Positions 1-13,079 of a stretch of 64,000 bases of DNA are shown here, in pieces. The DNA lies in NCBI GenBank assembly GCA_020055645.1, contig CM034549.1, forward strand, positions 1,178,001 through 1,242,000, read 5' to 3'. This DNA comes from Tomocerus qinae (lineage: Eukaryota; Arthropoda; Collembola; Entomobryomorpha; Tomoceridae). The translations under genes and the position numbers were made by a program. Position 1 is the stretch's first letter. Every line of letters starts with the position of its first letter. The notes beneath the pieces were generated by a model, which was not told the DNA's origin, did not search any database, and saw only the letters and a program-made list of their open reading frames with translations.

Positions 1-436
1 GGAGTGCAAGTTATAGTGTTCTACTGTATAGATTTGTTTCATTATTATGTCCCCACGTCCGATGTCCCCCACTTCTGGTCTGTGTCTCTGATCCGCAATT
101 ATCCAACTAACGGGCTCGTTTACCGCTTCTAGTCTTATATATTAATACTCATCTATTTCTGTGATTTATTCTGAAAGGTAATAGGCGGTGTTACAATAAT
201 ATCATACATAGTACAAATACATTACACTCCAGCTAAATATCTTGGGGAATCGATATGATTTTCGCGCTATGTTTACTTTCTGTGCAACTTATACTATTAC
301 CAAATTTTAGGGGAATGTGAATCGATTCCCCCAGATATTTAGGTGGAGTCGGAGTGTATATTATGTCGTAGTATAATCAGATCAGTCCCTCTGTATAACG
401 GCGCCATTGTGCTAAACTAGTATAACTGTTCCTTGG
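1..436. other. Non-coding stretch, nothing identified
   Basis: No reading frame of useful length, splice-like exon or RNA gene could be seen. It lies upstream of the stomatin exon at 3307 and is probably intronic. A small local inverted pair (tagtataactg / cagttatacta, about 417-449) borders the inverted-repeat element that begins at 437. Confidence 0.4.
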
Positions 437-1843
437 CAGTTATACTAGGACAACCGACCCCCGGGGTTTCAGTACAACTGTTTCATTCTTAAATACATTG
501 CAAATCATGAGTTAATATTATGACAGTTTTCATCCAAAGATTGTATGATATAGCATAAATGGGTGGATAATATTTAAATATTAATAATACTAGTGAACCC
601 AGCTAAGGGGGCAAATCTAGCACTCAAGAGAAATTCAGCAGGCCACCCATCACAGTAATAAAAACAATTTCGAAAACATCACATTAGGTTGTTAACTTTG
701 TAAATACAAAGTACATTAAATTAATACACCTTTATTTTCTACAGTGGTTGTAAAAATTAGCTGCAGCCCCAACTTGCTGATAACAAGGAATTCCCTACAC
801 CAAAATAATAACTGTAGATAGTAGCATCAAATACAGGGAACAATGAAAGACTATTTCCGAAAAAAAACTCCCAAAAAGTTACCAAAACTTTTAAAATCGA
901 AAAAATAAGATTCCCTCTAGGATTTTGGAAAAACGTTCAAATCCTATGAGTACAACTTACGAATAAATATTTTTAAAGAATAGTTAATTACCCAGTGTTG
1001 TTATTTAATTCTACAAAAAGATATCCCAACTGGCACAAAGAAATTAAGAGGGTAGTAAAAAGTAAACCTAGCTCTATTAAAAAATGTTGAATAAGTTTTT
1101 CGATATTATAGCAGAACCAATTTGGGTTAGAAGTTTTGAAATGCTATTTAATACGCACATTACGATAATTACGAAATGTTCCCTTTCGCTAATCATTTCC
1201 ATTCGATCCCCAGTCACCATTCAACCTTCTTATGTAAACTATTATTATTTAGATGTTATACCAATAATATGAAACGACTCATTTCGTTGGTTTAGAGGAA
1301 TTGGGCTTGCGCATTTTACTTTTTTTTGCTTTTAAGGAGCCTGCATATATTCCGTGTGCAGTTGATGGGAGGAGGGGATACCCAAAAGTGTTGCAGTCAG
1401 CACTTGCGTTACACATGTGGGAGGGGGTTTTGCTTTACGTAATAATATATGCAGGTTCTCCCTACCACACTTACATACATATATATATATATAGACAGGT
1501 AAATTTATCAAGTCTGCGATTATATATAGAGATAATAAAAATGGACAGGTAATATTTAAATAAAAATGAAGAAATAATTGCACATTTCATTTAGGACCGT
1601 CAGACTGTCTCACTTAGCCCCTCTTTAAAGCATCTACCCTTTCTTATCTACTTCATGATTCATTATGTGATTCATTCACGTACAAATCAAAATAATACGT
1701 TTTATAATGTAAATTATGATCATAATATAAAATAAAATATTATCTATGATTAACAATTGTCGTATTAATTCATGATTTACAATGCATTTAAGAATGGAAC
1801 AGTTGTACTGAAACCCCGGTGGTCGGTTGTCCTAATATAACTG
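437..1843. mobile_element. Inverted-repeat (foldback/MITE-like) element, 1.4 kb
   Basis: The left end (437-525) and right end (1755-1843) are imperfect inverted copies of each other. Both begin CAGTTATA[CT]TAGGACAACC when read inward. No transposase frame lies between them; the 62-83 aa frames inside look random. Flanks gttccttg and gtttctga match only partly as a duplication. The core around 740-1500 recurs in inverted orientation at about 37840-39070, so the core belongs to an older repeat family. Most likely a non-autonomous DNA element; superfamily unassigned. Confidence 0.6.
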
Positions 1844-2965
1844 GTTTCTGAAAAATATTTTTAGTCGTTAATCAGACATCAGCGCAAAGTATGATGTAAT
1901 AGCTAGCACTAATCAATTTTTAATTTGTATTTTTAACTATCTTACTTCAATAGCCTTTCCCGACTTGATAGTTTCCTTCAGAAGGACAAGAATTGTCTCT
2001 ACTTCCAAACTTGTCCACCTCCGTTGTTTACTGTTCCCCATCGTTAATTCCGTTGTCGTTCTTGCGTCCATCGTCGTTAATCACTTTAATGACTTATGAT
2101 AATTGATCGAAATAAAGAAAGCAACTGTATAAAATGCCCAAACGGCTATGGTTTTGACTTAAATGCTCAAATTTTGGTTGTTATGAAAGTAGGAAAAAAA
2201 TTATAGTCGTCAACTACAATAGAATGTGCAAAAGTATACATGCCTTTTTGGTAAGCACTCTCGCACTCCTTTCGCAGATGCTTAGACCAATTGAAACAGG
2301 TTGTGCGGTTCAAAATATTTACCGCCTTCGCAATTGCTCGCAAATGTGCAAATCCGCGAGGGTGCGAAACTGCGAGCTAGTATCTGAGTGGTGCTAATAT
2401 TTTGGATTGGTAAATAAATATTTGTATCACTTACTTATCAGGTTGATTCGTTGATTGAGGAATTGGAGTAACGGATATTATAAACTGCAGCTCTGATCCT
2501 TTGCTTTCCAAATGCCCCATTTCGAAGCAAAAACCCAAAAACCTTGGTTTTTGCTAATTTTGCTACCCAAAAACCCGGGCTTTTTTTGCCCTGATTAGCA
2601 CCCCCTAGATCCAATTTCTAGATACTCCCCTTGATTGGGATAATAATCACAGGTATATTACGTACAGCAGTTGGAAATAGATATCCAAATCAAGTATGGT
2701 TAACATAAAGGAATACCACCTAATTGCTGCAGAACAACCCTCGCGGGAACTACAGATTGTACGGTCTATGTACAGACTATGTTTTAAGCAGCTTTGATGA
2801 GGTTTTAGCGTTTGAATTCATGCAATTGGTATAAATAGCTTATAGTATAAAAGATAATCAAATCACGACGGCCTGAAACTGAATTATCACATCATGTGGT
2901 TGATCATATAATATTATTATGCTATCTATTATATATGTACATACCAAGTCCGAAGTGGAAACTAA
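1844..2965. other. Non-coding stretch
   Basis: No supportable gene. The segment around 2520-2590 is rich in runs such as aaaaaccc and looks like degraded repeat. Probably intron of the stomatin gene. Confidence 0.35.
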
Positions 2966-2973
2966 TTCATGAT

Positions 2974-3137
2974 CAGGCACGTATCTAGTTTGTTCAAAGG
3001 GGGGCGCAAGCAAAATTAATTACAAAAAGAAGACATATTCGCGTTGCAATTTTTGGCCAATTTCTGAGAAAAGACTTCTCTGTTTCACGGATGTAGGGGG
3101 GGGGCTACGCCCCCGCCCCCTACTGGATACGTGCTTG
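2974..3137. mobile_element. hAT-type MITE, 164 bp, with 8-bp duplication
   Basis: The ends read CAGGCACGTATC and, in reverse complement, CAAGCACGTATCCAG. They are flanked directly by the 8-bp duplication TTCATGAT at 2966-2973 and 3138-3145. An 8-bp duplication with CA(G/A)-beginning inverted repeats is the hAT signature. The interior is G/C-run rich and non-coding. It lies about 170 bp upstream of the stomatin exon acceptor. Confidence 0.88.
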
Positions 3138-3306
3138 TTCATGATAACCTTTTGTAATCCTCTTTATGAAGGCCGTTATTGAAATTCGACACACGCATCT
3201 ACTGCTTTATGTTTTCAACATTTTTCTAGCACACTACTTCGACTACGTGTTAGGTTTTAGCTAGTCATATCATAAAATTTTATATTTATGGTTTATTCCT
3301 TTTCAG

Positions 3307-3404
3307 CCAGGGCCAAAGTGATTGCCGCAGAGGGTGAGATGAAGGCATCTCGAGCTCTTAAAGAAGCCTCAGATGTCATGATTGAGAGCCCAGCTGCTCT
3401 TCAG
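3307..3404 (+). CDS. Stomatin (band 7/SPFH) gene, penultimate coding exon
   Basis: An exon bounded by a ttttcag acceptor and a CAG|gtatgc donor. It translates to the conserved C-terminal helix of stomatins (ARAKVIAAEGEMKASRALKE, then ASDVMIESPAALQ). This is the coiled-coil part of the SPFH domain that drives oligomerisation; stomatins are hairpin-anchored membrane proteins that organise lipid rafts and modulate channels. The first codon is completed by one base from an upstream exon not found in this window; the exon ends in phase 0. The following intron is 5,600 bp and repeat-filled. Family assignment is firm; the exact paralogue is not determined. Confidence 0.93.
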
Positions 3405-4369
3405 GTATGCATATAATAATATGTTATTTTTTGATTATGTATTGCTAGCCCCAGTACTTGTGGTAATTTCGAAAGATTGATTTTGATGTTAACACAGCAA
3501 TGTGAGTGAAGTTCGTCCGTTCGCAAGTTGCTGTAGATCACTCATCCATCATATATTTAATATTTGACAAAATTATTACTTTTATTGAAAAAAAGTGCTT
3601 TTCTGTGTAGTAAAAAAATGTAGTATCTCTATATTATAACCACAGATTGAGATAAAGCAATTTTAACAATCTATCTATATTTTCTACATACCCAAGGCAA
3701 ATAAACTGATTCCCAACCCCGCTTACCCCCTTCCACGCATCAGAAGGGTTCAGTAGACGGAGCAGTGTACAAAATACCACTTGCCAGTGGTAAGTGGTTT
3801 TTAACTTTAAATACCACTACCTAAAAATAGTGGTAAGTGGTATAAATGGTTAAAAAAGTTTCATTTAAAGGACCCCTTGGGTTAAGAGCCTGAGTTGGGC
3901 CTAGATAACACGGTTTTATGCATTATTTAGGATACAAACTGGGCCTGCCATTTCCAATGACCAAAAGATCAGCTTTGAATTGTCACAGTAACAAAATTGC
4001 TAAGATTTTGCTAAGACATTACGTACACCAAGATGCCTCGAATTTGTCACTCTATAGTAACGCATTTGTTTAATATCAACTCCATTACAAGGTGGAGACA
4101 GAGGGGTTTCCCGGATTTTTGCACCCAATTCGTATTCTACTTACTACCACGGAGAGGTAGGCACCCGAATCAAATAACCATGGTTACTTTCGGCTTGGGT
4201 GCTTACTTCTCTGCGGCAGTATTATGTGTATATGTAGAATTCAAATAGTTGATTGGGTACAAACTGGGGGAATATCCCTCTATGTCTTCACCTTGTAATG
4301 GAGGCATCTTGACGTACACTTTGCAATGCAATTATAGATTATCAGACGGTCATGACCTAATCAGTTGGA

Positions 4370-4812
4370 TTAAGGGTCCAGTTCCTCTGATAATCAGGAA
4401 AAAAGTTTCGGATTTCGAAAAACAATGTAAGTTCCTAATGTTAGCCGAAATCCACATCCTAACGTTATCGACACACTAAAAGATATATAGTTCAAACTAC
4501 CCCTGGTTTATGAAAATTCTACTCCCTGAATAGAATGACATAATATCATTCATTCATTTTGCTTCAAAAACGGCTGTTTTGGAGTTAATCTTCTGAGTAC
4601 TATAATACTATATTTTACATTGTGTTACATTACATTACAGTGTTGTGTAAAATGCTCAACGATTTTCATAAACCAGGGGTAGTTTGAACTAGCTACATAA
4701 CTTTAGTGTGTCGGTTAGGTTAGGGTGTGGGTTTCGGATAACATTAGGAACCTACATTGTTTTTCGAAATTCTAAACATTTTTCATATTGATCAGGGGAA
4801 CCAGACCCTTAA
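4370..4812. repeat. Foldback repeat inside the stomatin intron
   Basis: Arms at about 4370-4514 and 4657-4812 are imperfect inverted copies. Shared landmarks are ccctggtttatgaaaatt, atccacatcctaac and agggtccagttcctctga and their complements. A loop of about 140 bp separates them. No transposase frame; the 71- and 76-aa frames here are shadows. No clear target duplication was seen. Confidence 0.65.
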
Positions 4813-4876
4813 CCGTAAATCATCATTCCCCGTCACTGTCCACTCGATCTATTTTTCACCTTTTCATTTCCCTATT

Positions 4877-7111
4877 TACTGCTACAATTATCTCTAGGAG
4901 ATATTTTTCAAATAATAACCGCAGTGAAAATCGCTTCTGATTGGTCGATGCATTTTTGAAATTGACCAATCAGAGCACAGAATTCCATAACAAAGTTTTA
5001 TATGATTTTCATAAATCATTCCCAAGGGAAATATTTATTTCAACATTGAACTTTGAACTAGAACTTGTGATGTGGTACAATTGATTATTATTTCACTAAG
5101 CAGTCTGGACAAACATATAATCATAATATTTTGCATCAATATTATGTCAACTAAAATCATTTGTTAGTCTTAAATAACTTTTAATTATATGCAAAATATT
5201 TTTCATAGGGAGACATTCGAGGCCAAAGAACTTATAATATAATACAATATAGTGATATAGAGTGCTGGTGTTCAATCACTCTGTGTAATTCTATTTTTAC
5301 GAATTCAACGCCATGCCCATTGGCTGCACATACAATAACAAGCCAACCGCGCTAAGAAATGAATTGACTTTAAAGATTTGTGTACATGGTACTACTCCTA
5401 TAAAACCTTGGTGTACTATAAACATATATTGAGGTTCTTATATACGGCCCTATAAAAATAATTATTATTTGGATATCCGCGCGGTTGGCTTGTGGACAAA
5501 ATTCTCGCTTTGCCCTGCCGATAGAATTCTGTGACGTAGGCATACCTCACCGGCAATCTATATTTCATATATCAATGTTCGAGGCAGGCTAACTGCTCTC
5601 AGAATTTGTCAATCCCTATGTATGAGGTTGGGTGGGGGTTCGAAAATTTCTGTAAAGGATATCTCGAAAACTTGAAACTTCTGGGCAAAAATTATTAATT
5701 AATAGAATAGTTCAACTACAACATTACGAACAATAAAAACTATAAAATAAATTAAAAAGTAAAAACTTAAAAAAACTCATAGGGAGACGCGAGAAAAACC
5801 AGAAAACAAGGAATATTAAAGTTTCTGGATAATCAGAATATCTCGTAAATTAAAAAACATATATGCCCCAGTCTCCCGGTTGAAATTACAATTTCAAAAT
5901 CATCTTTTCACGCAAATTAATAAATTAAGTAAATTAATAAACAAATACTGTAAATTATAATATTGAAAATAAATCCTTTGGCCTGATTCAAAAAGGCCCT
6001 CCTGAAATGGATTAAAAATTATAAAAATACCTCACTGCATAAGAAAGAAAATGAATATCTTTCGGAAAATTTAAAGTCGGCTGAAACTAATCTAAATGAC
6101 AATAGTGCGACCCAGGGTTTAGAATTCCGGGCACAGTCAGAATTTTTTGTTGCTTAGCTATGTGACGCCACACGGCGACAATTTCCCTATACAGGGATGA
6201 TGATTATCGAAATTGTCGCCGTGTGACCCACCCCCCCCCTCCAAAAAAAATCCAAAGTGTTTGGGAATCTCGCAGGTTGGCTTTGACAGATAAAAAAGTT
6301 AGACTTCTACTATAGCACATTGTCATATGAGTTACGATACTCCTATATATTTACAGTTTGAGACTTATACATTTGTCTCTATCTTGTATATCTAGTGGAA
6401 GTGGGACCATTGAGATTTAAGACATCTTGATAGCGACCAAATTACAACACACTATTTCTTCTACTCACACTTTCCAATTTCACAATGCTAAAAATGATTC
6501 AAAAACAATTTCAACCGGTAGTCTGGGGCATATATGTTTTTTAATTTACGAGATATTCTGATTATCCAGAAACTTTAATATTCCTTGTTTTCTGGTTTTT
6601 TTCGCGTCTCCCTATGAGTTTTTTTAAGTTTTTACTTTTAAAATTTCAATGATATCTTTTAATTGTAAATTTAATAGTAAATCTAATTAATTAGTTTGTA
6701 CTACTTCATAGAGAGAGATGAATACGCAGTGTAATAGTGGTGATAATATGGATGCAAAATGTAATGATTATATTTGTTCAGACTGCTTAGTGAAGTAATA
6801 ATCAATTGTAACACATGCAAGCAGTTGCTCTGTTCAGCAAGTAAGCATCATAGAGTTGAGTACAGTGTATTAGTTTGCGGTTATGCTAAAAGTGTTAGTC
6901 CGTATTTTCCTATCCTATCATAAGTCTTAGTTCAAAGTTTAGTGTTGAAATAAATATTTCCTTTGAGAATGATTTATGAAAATCATATAAAATTTTGCTA
7001 AGGAATTCTTTGCTCTGATTGGTCAATTTCAAAATTGCATCGACCAATCAGAAGCGATTTTCACTGCGGTTATTATTTGAAAAATATCCCCTAGAGATAA
7101 TTGTAGCAGTA
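4877..7111. mobile_element. Large foldback element, 2.2 kb
   Basis: The outer arms (4877-5160 and 6740-7111) pair over roughly 280-370 bp with gaps; the tips read tactgctacaattatctct inward. A second inner pair (about 5755-5890 with 6510-6650) and a central hairpin (ccacacggcgacaattt near 6165 with its complement near 6210) continue the symmetry, so the whole unit is palindromic around about 6190. It has no coding capacity. It resembles foldback-type or long-TIR MITE elements; superfamily unknown. It sits in the stomatin intron. Confidence 0.75.
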
Positions 7112-7148
7112 TGTATCTATGCCCAAGATGGGTACACATGACTATGAC

Positions 7149-7323
7149 CAGGGCCGCAGCGAGGGGGGGGGGCACCGGGGCACGTGCCCCCCCCGAAATC
7201 GAGAAAAATAAAGAAATTTTTGTCTAAAATCGCAAAAAATCGCAAAAATTTTCGCGCTTCGCGCGAAAATTATCTAATTTTTTTTGGTGCCCCTCCCGAA
7301 ATTTTTTTCTGGCTGCGGCCCTG
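7149..7323. mobile_element. hAT-type MITE, 175 bp, with 8-bp duplication
   Basis: Inverted ends CAGGGCCGCAGC / GCTGCGGCCCTG are flanked by ACTATGAC at 7141-7148 and 7324-7331. The interior has G and C runs and a cgcgcttcgcgcg palindrome that recurs at about 52260. No coding sequence. Inserted in the stomatin intron just outside the 2.2-kb foldback. Confidence 0.9.
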
Positions 7324-7636
7324 ACTATGACAACCGTCATAGTCATATCATAGCCATGTGAACTCATCTTGATCTATGCCTCAATAATATAGAACACTTT
7401 GTATTTTTGCATTATAGGCAGTGGCAGTTTTCGTGAACTTTTTCAAATTCTGACCACACTCAAAAACGATTCTGATTGGTGGAAATTTTTTTCGATTAGC
7501 CAATGAAATTGCAGAGATTCATAATCAAATTCTATGTGCTCCCTAGTTACTAACCCAAGGGGTAACATTTCATGAAACAATGCTCTCAATACTCAATAAA
7601 TAGTATATAGCCTGTGCACTTATGGTAAGAAAATGT

Positions 7637-8474
7637 GAACTAGGAGTTTTTCATTATCGGAAACTCATTTTACGCTGAAAAACATATTCGTAGAGAGTGA
7701 CAGAGAACCCAGCTTTGGAAGAGAATGATTCACAGCAACAAAGTGTTTTATTATTATTACACTCCAAATAGAGAAAACTAAATATGTTTCTATTGTCTAT
7801 CTTCATAATATGACAGGCAAATACATACTAGCTTGACTCTAATTCCTCGCACTTGAGCGGAATATCACTTTCGCACATCTTGCGGTGCGAAAGTGACATT
7901 TGCCTTTTTCTGCACAGAGTTCAATGCGAAAGTGCGCTGAATCTGAGTGGAGTAACTGAAATATAAATCGCTGGTTAGCTATTTAGTGAAGAAATGTAAA
8001 CTGAAGAAAATACAGAATGCAATGCAAGCTTGTCATCCTGCTTTTCAAAATGGGTACAGAGCTTTTAGTGATACTGCAAGTCAAGTAGGAGATTCAGTTC
8101 ACCTAATTCAACCGGGGGATTCAGGTCAGTCTAGTCAACCAGGCAGTCAAGTCCAACAGGACAACCAAAGTCAGCCGAGTGAAGCCTAATCTATAAACCT
8201 AGGTAGTCTATTTATGATTGTAATTGGTAGTGAAATGTTAATCCACTATATAGATAGTAATATTTCAGAGAGAGTAATACTATACAGCAAGCTAAAATGT
8301 GTGGCATTGTATGTTATAATGTGATTTATTGTTATACCATTCACGTCAGTAAGTACTTGCCCGCCCGTAATAATATAAGGATTGATATTTCTGTGTTCAC
8401 TGTTTAGAGTATAATAAAACACTTTGATGATTTCAACGTAAAATGAGTTTCCGAATATGTAAAACTCTTAGTTT
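7637..8474. mobile_element. Inverted-repeat element, about 840 bp
   Basis: A 44-bp terminal inverted repeat (7637-7680 and 8431-8474) shares the core cggaaactcattttacg with its complement. The interior contains a palindromic cactttcgcac / gtgcgaaagtg motif near 7868-7900. It also has a 67-codon frame (7986-8189) rich in Ser, Gln and Pro, with no recognised domain. Because that frame lies wholly inside the repeat I do not call it a host exon. Confidence 0.6.
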
Positions 8475-8636
8475 GCCTTATCTATCCGTAATCCATGTAT
8501 GTTTGGTAGGGAGAGCCTAGATGCGCAAGCGCTTATGAATGCAATGCATATTGTATATAAAACAACGAACCACACTCTGGAAGTAGAATGTTTCTTAATT
8601 AAATCAAATATTCACGCCAAAATCTCTTGTAGGAGT

Positions 8637-8857
8637 ATTTTCTACATTACCACGGAACAGAGTACGAATTCTTACTTTACAATAGGGACCTTGCATTCTC
8701 AGTATTTTGTATTGTACTCATTCAAAATTTATTCTCATAAATCTCATAATTTTTTGGTATTTTGAGAAAAAGTATTCTTTTTTCTTGGATTTCGGAGGGG
8801 GAGTATTTGCCCTCAATGCCCTCCTCAATACAGCCTTGCCCGTGGTAATGTAGAAAA
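8637..8857. repeat. Short inverted-repeat insertion
   Basis: The sequence ttttctacattaccacgg at about 8637-8654 is repeated inverted at 8840-8857. Between them is a partial copy of the 'ccctcctcaatacagccttg' repeat family, also seen near 52174 and, degraded, near 45284 and 54880. No coding sequence. Confidence 0.55.
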
Positions 8858-9004
8858 CAGAAGGTTGTCGTTTCTTCCAACACTAAGGGCCTATAGTAAC
8901 ATTTATATTTCTATATTATAAGCTATATATAATATATAATAGTAAATATGGAATTATGTGAAACAAAACCCAATAATTGACTGGGATTTTGACATTTTTT
9001 TCAG

Positions 9005-9124
9005 CTCCGGTATTTGCAGACACTAAATACCATTTCGGCAGAGAAGAATTCGACGATAATATTTCCAATCCCTATTGATATTCTTGCTCCATTTTTCGGA
9101 CCACATGCTCATAAGAAATCGTAA
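9005..9124 (+). CDS. Stomatin gene, terminal coding exon
   Basis: Begins after a ttttttcag acceptor and runs in phase 0 from the 3307-3404 exon to a TAA at 9122-9124. The translation [20 protein letters not shown] continues with [12 protein letters not shown] and a short polar tail (HAHKKS). LRYLQTLxTIxAEKNSTIxFPxPID is the diagnostic C-terminal signature of stomatins. The protein ends about nine residues after the conserved block, normal for insect stomatins. The following 3' untranslated sequence is not delimited; AATAAA occurs within 300 bp (taataataaatgg near 9400). Confidence 0.94.
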   Translation, partial: LRYLQTLNTISAEKNSTIIFPIPIDILAPFFGPHAHKKS

Positions 9125-10327
9125 TTCGCCTCTGTTGCTAACTTTAAGCATTACATAAACTTGTCGTAGATCTCTGTTAAGTAAGACATAATAAGGATAA
9201 GGTAGTTAAGGTACTACCTATCTAATCCACATGTGTGACAATCCATATTCAACTGAAAAATGCTTTTTAGCCCATGATGCTCATATCATGTTTCATGAAT
9301 AATGTACAAGAATACTACTCTTTGCAATTGACAATTAATTGTTTGTAAGTCTAAGCTAAATTGTGTACGTACTTACTACTTGTAAAACGTCATCTAATAA
9401 TAAATGGTTGACAAGAAAGGGATCATTGTATGTACGCATTTAAATGATTGAATAAACTCACTTGTTTCTGTGTGAAAATAATAAATCTCAGAATTTGGGA
9501 ATTTTTTTAGCTCGCCTGAATAAAGCAGCTTATAAAACCGCATAGTTTGTCCGTCCGTCCGTCCGCCAACACTGTAACTTTTGAATGCAATCATGGAATT
9601 TCACCAAACTATCAGAGCCTTGCCCCCCTCTGAATGAGATTAAAAATTGATTTTGATAGTAACATTAATCTATTTTGATTTTCTGTTGATCTTAATATTC
9701 ACTATTGATCTATTTTTCATATTGATCTACTTCTAATTTGATGGTCAATGAATTTCTGTTAATTGTAATAGTTAATACTAGTCACAACTAGTCTCAAAAA
9801 TAGTCACAGAATGGTGGCCATCTACCATGTTGTGTCAAGACTTTCATAACAGAAATGGCATGTTATTTATGACTGTGAAGCTATAGCCTAGCCGATCAGC
9901 AAACCTGGTTCAAGTCAGCTGATCCGATCAGCCAGTCAACACATTTGATTCAACTTGTGGGCAGCGGCTCAGTGGCTTCAACAAAAACAAAGAATTGTCC
10001 CATCTTTTATACCTCACTAACGCCCTCCATTGTTAATCTATAGCGAATAGTAACTCTTTCTGTCTGTCTGGATATCCCTGTGCGAGATGACTTTTGAACT
10101 GTTTGAGCTGGGTGTTTCTTTCAGGGTACATTCTGGAGATAAGAAAGGAAAGGAATACCAAGGTGGGCAAGATCGATCAAACCTTCTGACCGGGGGCATT
10201 GGCATTGGTTTAAAATCAAACTACAGATTTTATCATTATCCATCGTGCAAAGTCATGCATATGCATGTGCAATACCCTAAGAGGTTCTAAATAATATACA
10301 GGAAATTGAGGCACAACCGTAATGCCT
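9125..10327. other. Stomatin 3' flank and intergenic sequence
   Basis: Contains a short (GTCC)n run near 9548-9562 and likely 3' untranslated sequence at its start. No further exon or RNA gene identified. Confidence 0.35.
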
Positions 10328-11543
10328 TTCAATGGTACAAAATTCAATCCCTATTGTCTTTGATTACGCATTGATAGTTATCGTAATATTTTCGCGCCGT
10401 TTACCTCCAGACCTCCGATGTATTATATTAGTAGGCAGGTATCAGTAAAATTTCGCGCCATTTCACGGCGGAGCTACTCAGCTATTCACCAATGTAATAT
10501 TGAAGTAAATATTCTCCTTTTTCCCTCTAGTCCCAGTATATTATTAGAACCTCTTTGGCAATACCTAGATCGAATTGATATTTCTAAATAGATAACAATC
10601 GTCCTGGGGAAATGGGAGGCAAACTTGAACATATGAACATATATGAACATATATCTCAGCTTTTCTATATTTCCGTTTGCATTGGTTCCAGCGTTGGCAT
10701 TTTGTCCACCTTTTTGTATTTCGTGCGGGCCACTGGACGAAATAGAATAAAATCAGTTTCAAGTTATTTTAGACTTAAGAAATCAAAATTAAAATATTTT
10801 GAAAATGAAACATTGGCAAAAGCCAAATAAACATTAATCTACTAATAGCAGACCATTATATTTATTTTTAATTTAATTTTTATTTGTTGTTGACTATTGA
10901 AGTAAATGTCTCAGCGTGCCCCAAAAGTGCATTTCGTCCATTGTAGCCACTTATTGCCAGTGTTATGCAGTGGTTAAAACCACTAGTGGTTTTAACCACT
11001 TTTTGGGGTCAATTGAGACCCCACGGTAGCTTTTACGGCAACAGTAAACAATGAATATAACTTTCTAAAGATTGCAGTTAAAAATGATTAGAGAGTGTCA
11101 TTTTGTAGTCTGATGTTAGTAGATTCATTGGTTTTAGGCCATATTTCATTCTCTAAATATTTTAAATTTTATCTGCTAGCCTAAGTAACTGTATAGTGAT
11201 ATGTTGTCCATTTTGACCAGTGGCCAGGTCAAAATGCACAAAAGTGGTTAACTGTACAACACTGCTTATTGCCTCAATTTAGACCAGGCCATTTGTCCAT
11301 TTCGTCTAATTTAACCACATGTGGATTTAACCACTTCTCCACACTGATTGGTTCATGTAACATGCAACGGTCGGTGTAGATCCGCCAAAGAGCTTCTAAT
11401 AATACACAGGGAATAGAGCAAAAGTAGAGAATATTTTTTTATAACATTGATGAATAGCTCCGCCGTGAAACGGCGCGAAATTTTTACCATACCTACTGAT
11501 GCATAATCGAAGACAATAGGGATTGATTTTTGTACCATTGAAA
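10328..11543. repeat. Foldback element, 1.2 kb
   Basis: Arms 10328-10560 and 11384-11543 are imperfect inverted copies, with landmarks caatggtacaaaattcaatc, gacaatagggattga and gccaaagagcttctaataat. A central palindrome near 10970-10998 (gtggttaaaaccactagtgg...) lies in the spacer. There is no transposase-like frame. Short frames of 61-72 codons inside are not supported by any motif. Confidence 0.65.
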
Positions 11544-11587
11544 ATCTTGATTACTTAATACATCCGATGGCTTAAATACACATTGGT

Positions 11588-11866
11588 TTATAATGTTGTA
11601 TTGTCGGTTTGTAATGACAAAATCGTCGAAAAGGGAGACAAGTCTATTATGATATTTTTAATTACGTAACTAGGGTATTTTTTACAGTAAATTGACACAG
11701 GGTTTCGGTTTTCACCAACCCGAGGCAGATCCCTATGGAAAAATAAAAAAATTAATAGTGGGTGGGAAAATCTCGCCAATAAAACTTGGTTGAAACATGT
11801 AGACCTATAACAAACACTATAGATTTTGGTCAAAATCGGTCCACAGGTTGCCGAGGTACCGAGCAC
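11588..11866. repeat. Dispersed repeat related to 15960-16250 and 20400-20470
   Basis: Segments share wording such as ggcagatcc(c/t)t(a/t)tgg with 16130-16160, and the tcgaaaaggg-acaagt-tattatgat block with the complement near 20432-20460. It is an interspersed repeat of unknown class. The 92-codon frame on the minus strand follows the repeat and is not taken as a gene. Confidence 0.4.
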
Positions 11867-11980
11867 TTACTTTGTCTTCATTTTGATAGTCAAAGGGAAA
11901 AATGGGCATTGAAAAGTTCAAGTGATATTTTGTAGTAAAGCGACTAAAATCGTCATAAGAACGAAATGAAACATTTACTG

Positions 11981-12523
11981 TTTCTCCTGGTTTTGTTACA
12001 CTCTTAGAAGTCCATGTTAAAAAAGGTCAACGTTGTTCTGAAAATGTTAATATTAACAGTATATAGTCAAGCTAAAATTAAAATAATGTAGCTTGACTTT
12101 TGAAATAACATTGTATTCACCCTCACCGTCAAATATATTGACATAAATACATGCGAAATTAACATTGTAATAATGTTACAAAATTACAGTTTTTGTAATG
12201 TTAATGATGACATTAAATCATTACATCACGTCAAAAATAACGAAATATAATTTTAACAGAAGCCATGGATGTTAAGTACACATAAGTAGCCTCCTTTTTC
12301 ACAAGAACAATTACAGGGCAGTGGTAGTAGGCTTCGGTGTCAAATGCGGAGGTCAGGAGAATGTTTCTCGCATTGGAATACTTTTTTGCATGGCTTACAT
12401 TAAATAATGTTAATTTTTTACATGAACTAGTTTAAATGGTTAACTTTCAATAATGTTGCAATTGTAACATTATTTAATCATGTTATTTTAACACAAACTA
12501 ATGTAACCAAAAAACAGGAGAAA
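11981..12523. mobile_element. MITE-like element, about 540 bp
   Basis: The left end tttctcctggttttgttaca and the complement of the right end (tttctcctgttttttggttaca) match over about 22 bp. The interior is unusually rich in aatgttaa/ttaacatt words, which make local hairpins. Non-coding; no duplication confirmed. Confidence 0.5.
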
Positions 12524-12599
12524 TGACTTGAAATCACGTTTATTTCAACCAAGTATCATGTAAGGACTTGTAAGAGTGTAGTGGGATTTGATTTTGATT

Positions 12600-13075
12600 G
12601 TCAATAGTAACTCATTTTGTTTTTTTGATTTTCATACTCAATATCAATGTTCCTTTAATTTGCTTAAATTTGTTGGTTTTCATAGTCAATAATTTCCTTT
12701 TAGTTTCTGTTCATTTTGATAGTTAATGTCGATCTACTTTTAATTTCATATAATTTTAGCCCGCCTGTTTATAGTCAATATTAATCTACTTTAAAGTTCA
12801 TTTCATTTTGATTTTCAATATTAGTTTACTTTTAATTCCTGCTCCATTGATATTATTAATCTACCTTCAATTTTGTTCATTTTCATAGTCATTATTAATC
12901 TACTTTCAATTTTTGTTCATTTTTATAGTCATTATTAATCTACCTTCAATTTTTGTTCATTTTCATAGTCATTATTCTACCTTCAATTTTTGTTCATTTT
13001 CATAGTCATTATTCTACCTTCAATTTTTGTTCATTTTCATATTCAATATTTATTGACTTTTAATTTCTGTTCATT
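12600..13075. repeat. Minisatellite, roughly 40-55 bp unit
   Basis: About ten imperfect tandem units built around ctaccttcaatttttgttca followed by ttttcatagtcattatt. Units toward the 3' side (12890-13060) are most alike; the 5' side is diverged. T-rich on the + strand. No coding potential. Confidence 0.75.
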
Positions 13076-13079
13076 ATAG

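Noticed and set aside
7986-8189. 67-codon Ser/Gln/Pro-rich frame as an alternative stomatin terminal exon
   Set aside because: It lies inside an inverted-repeat element (7637-8474) and lacks a good acceptor; a stop (tag tga) precedes the ATG-like start.
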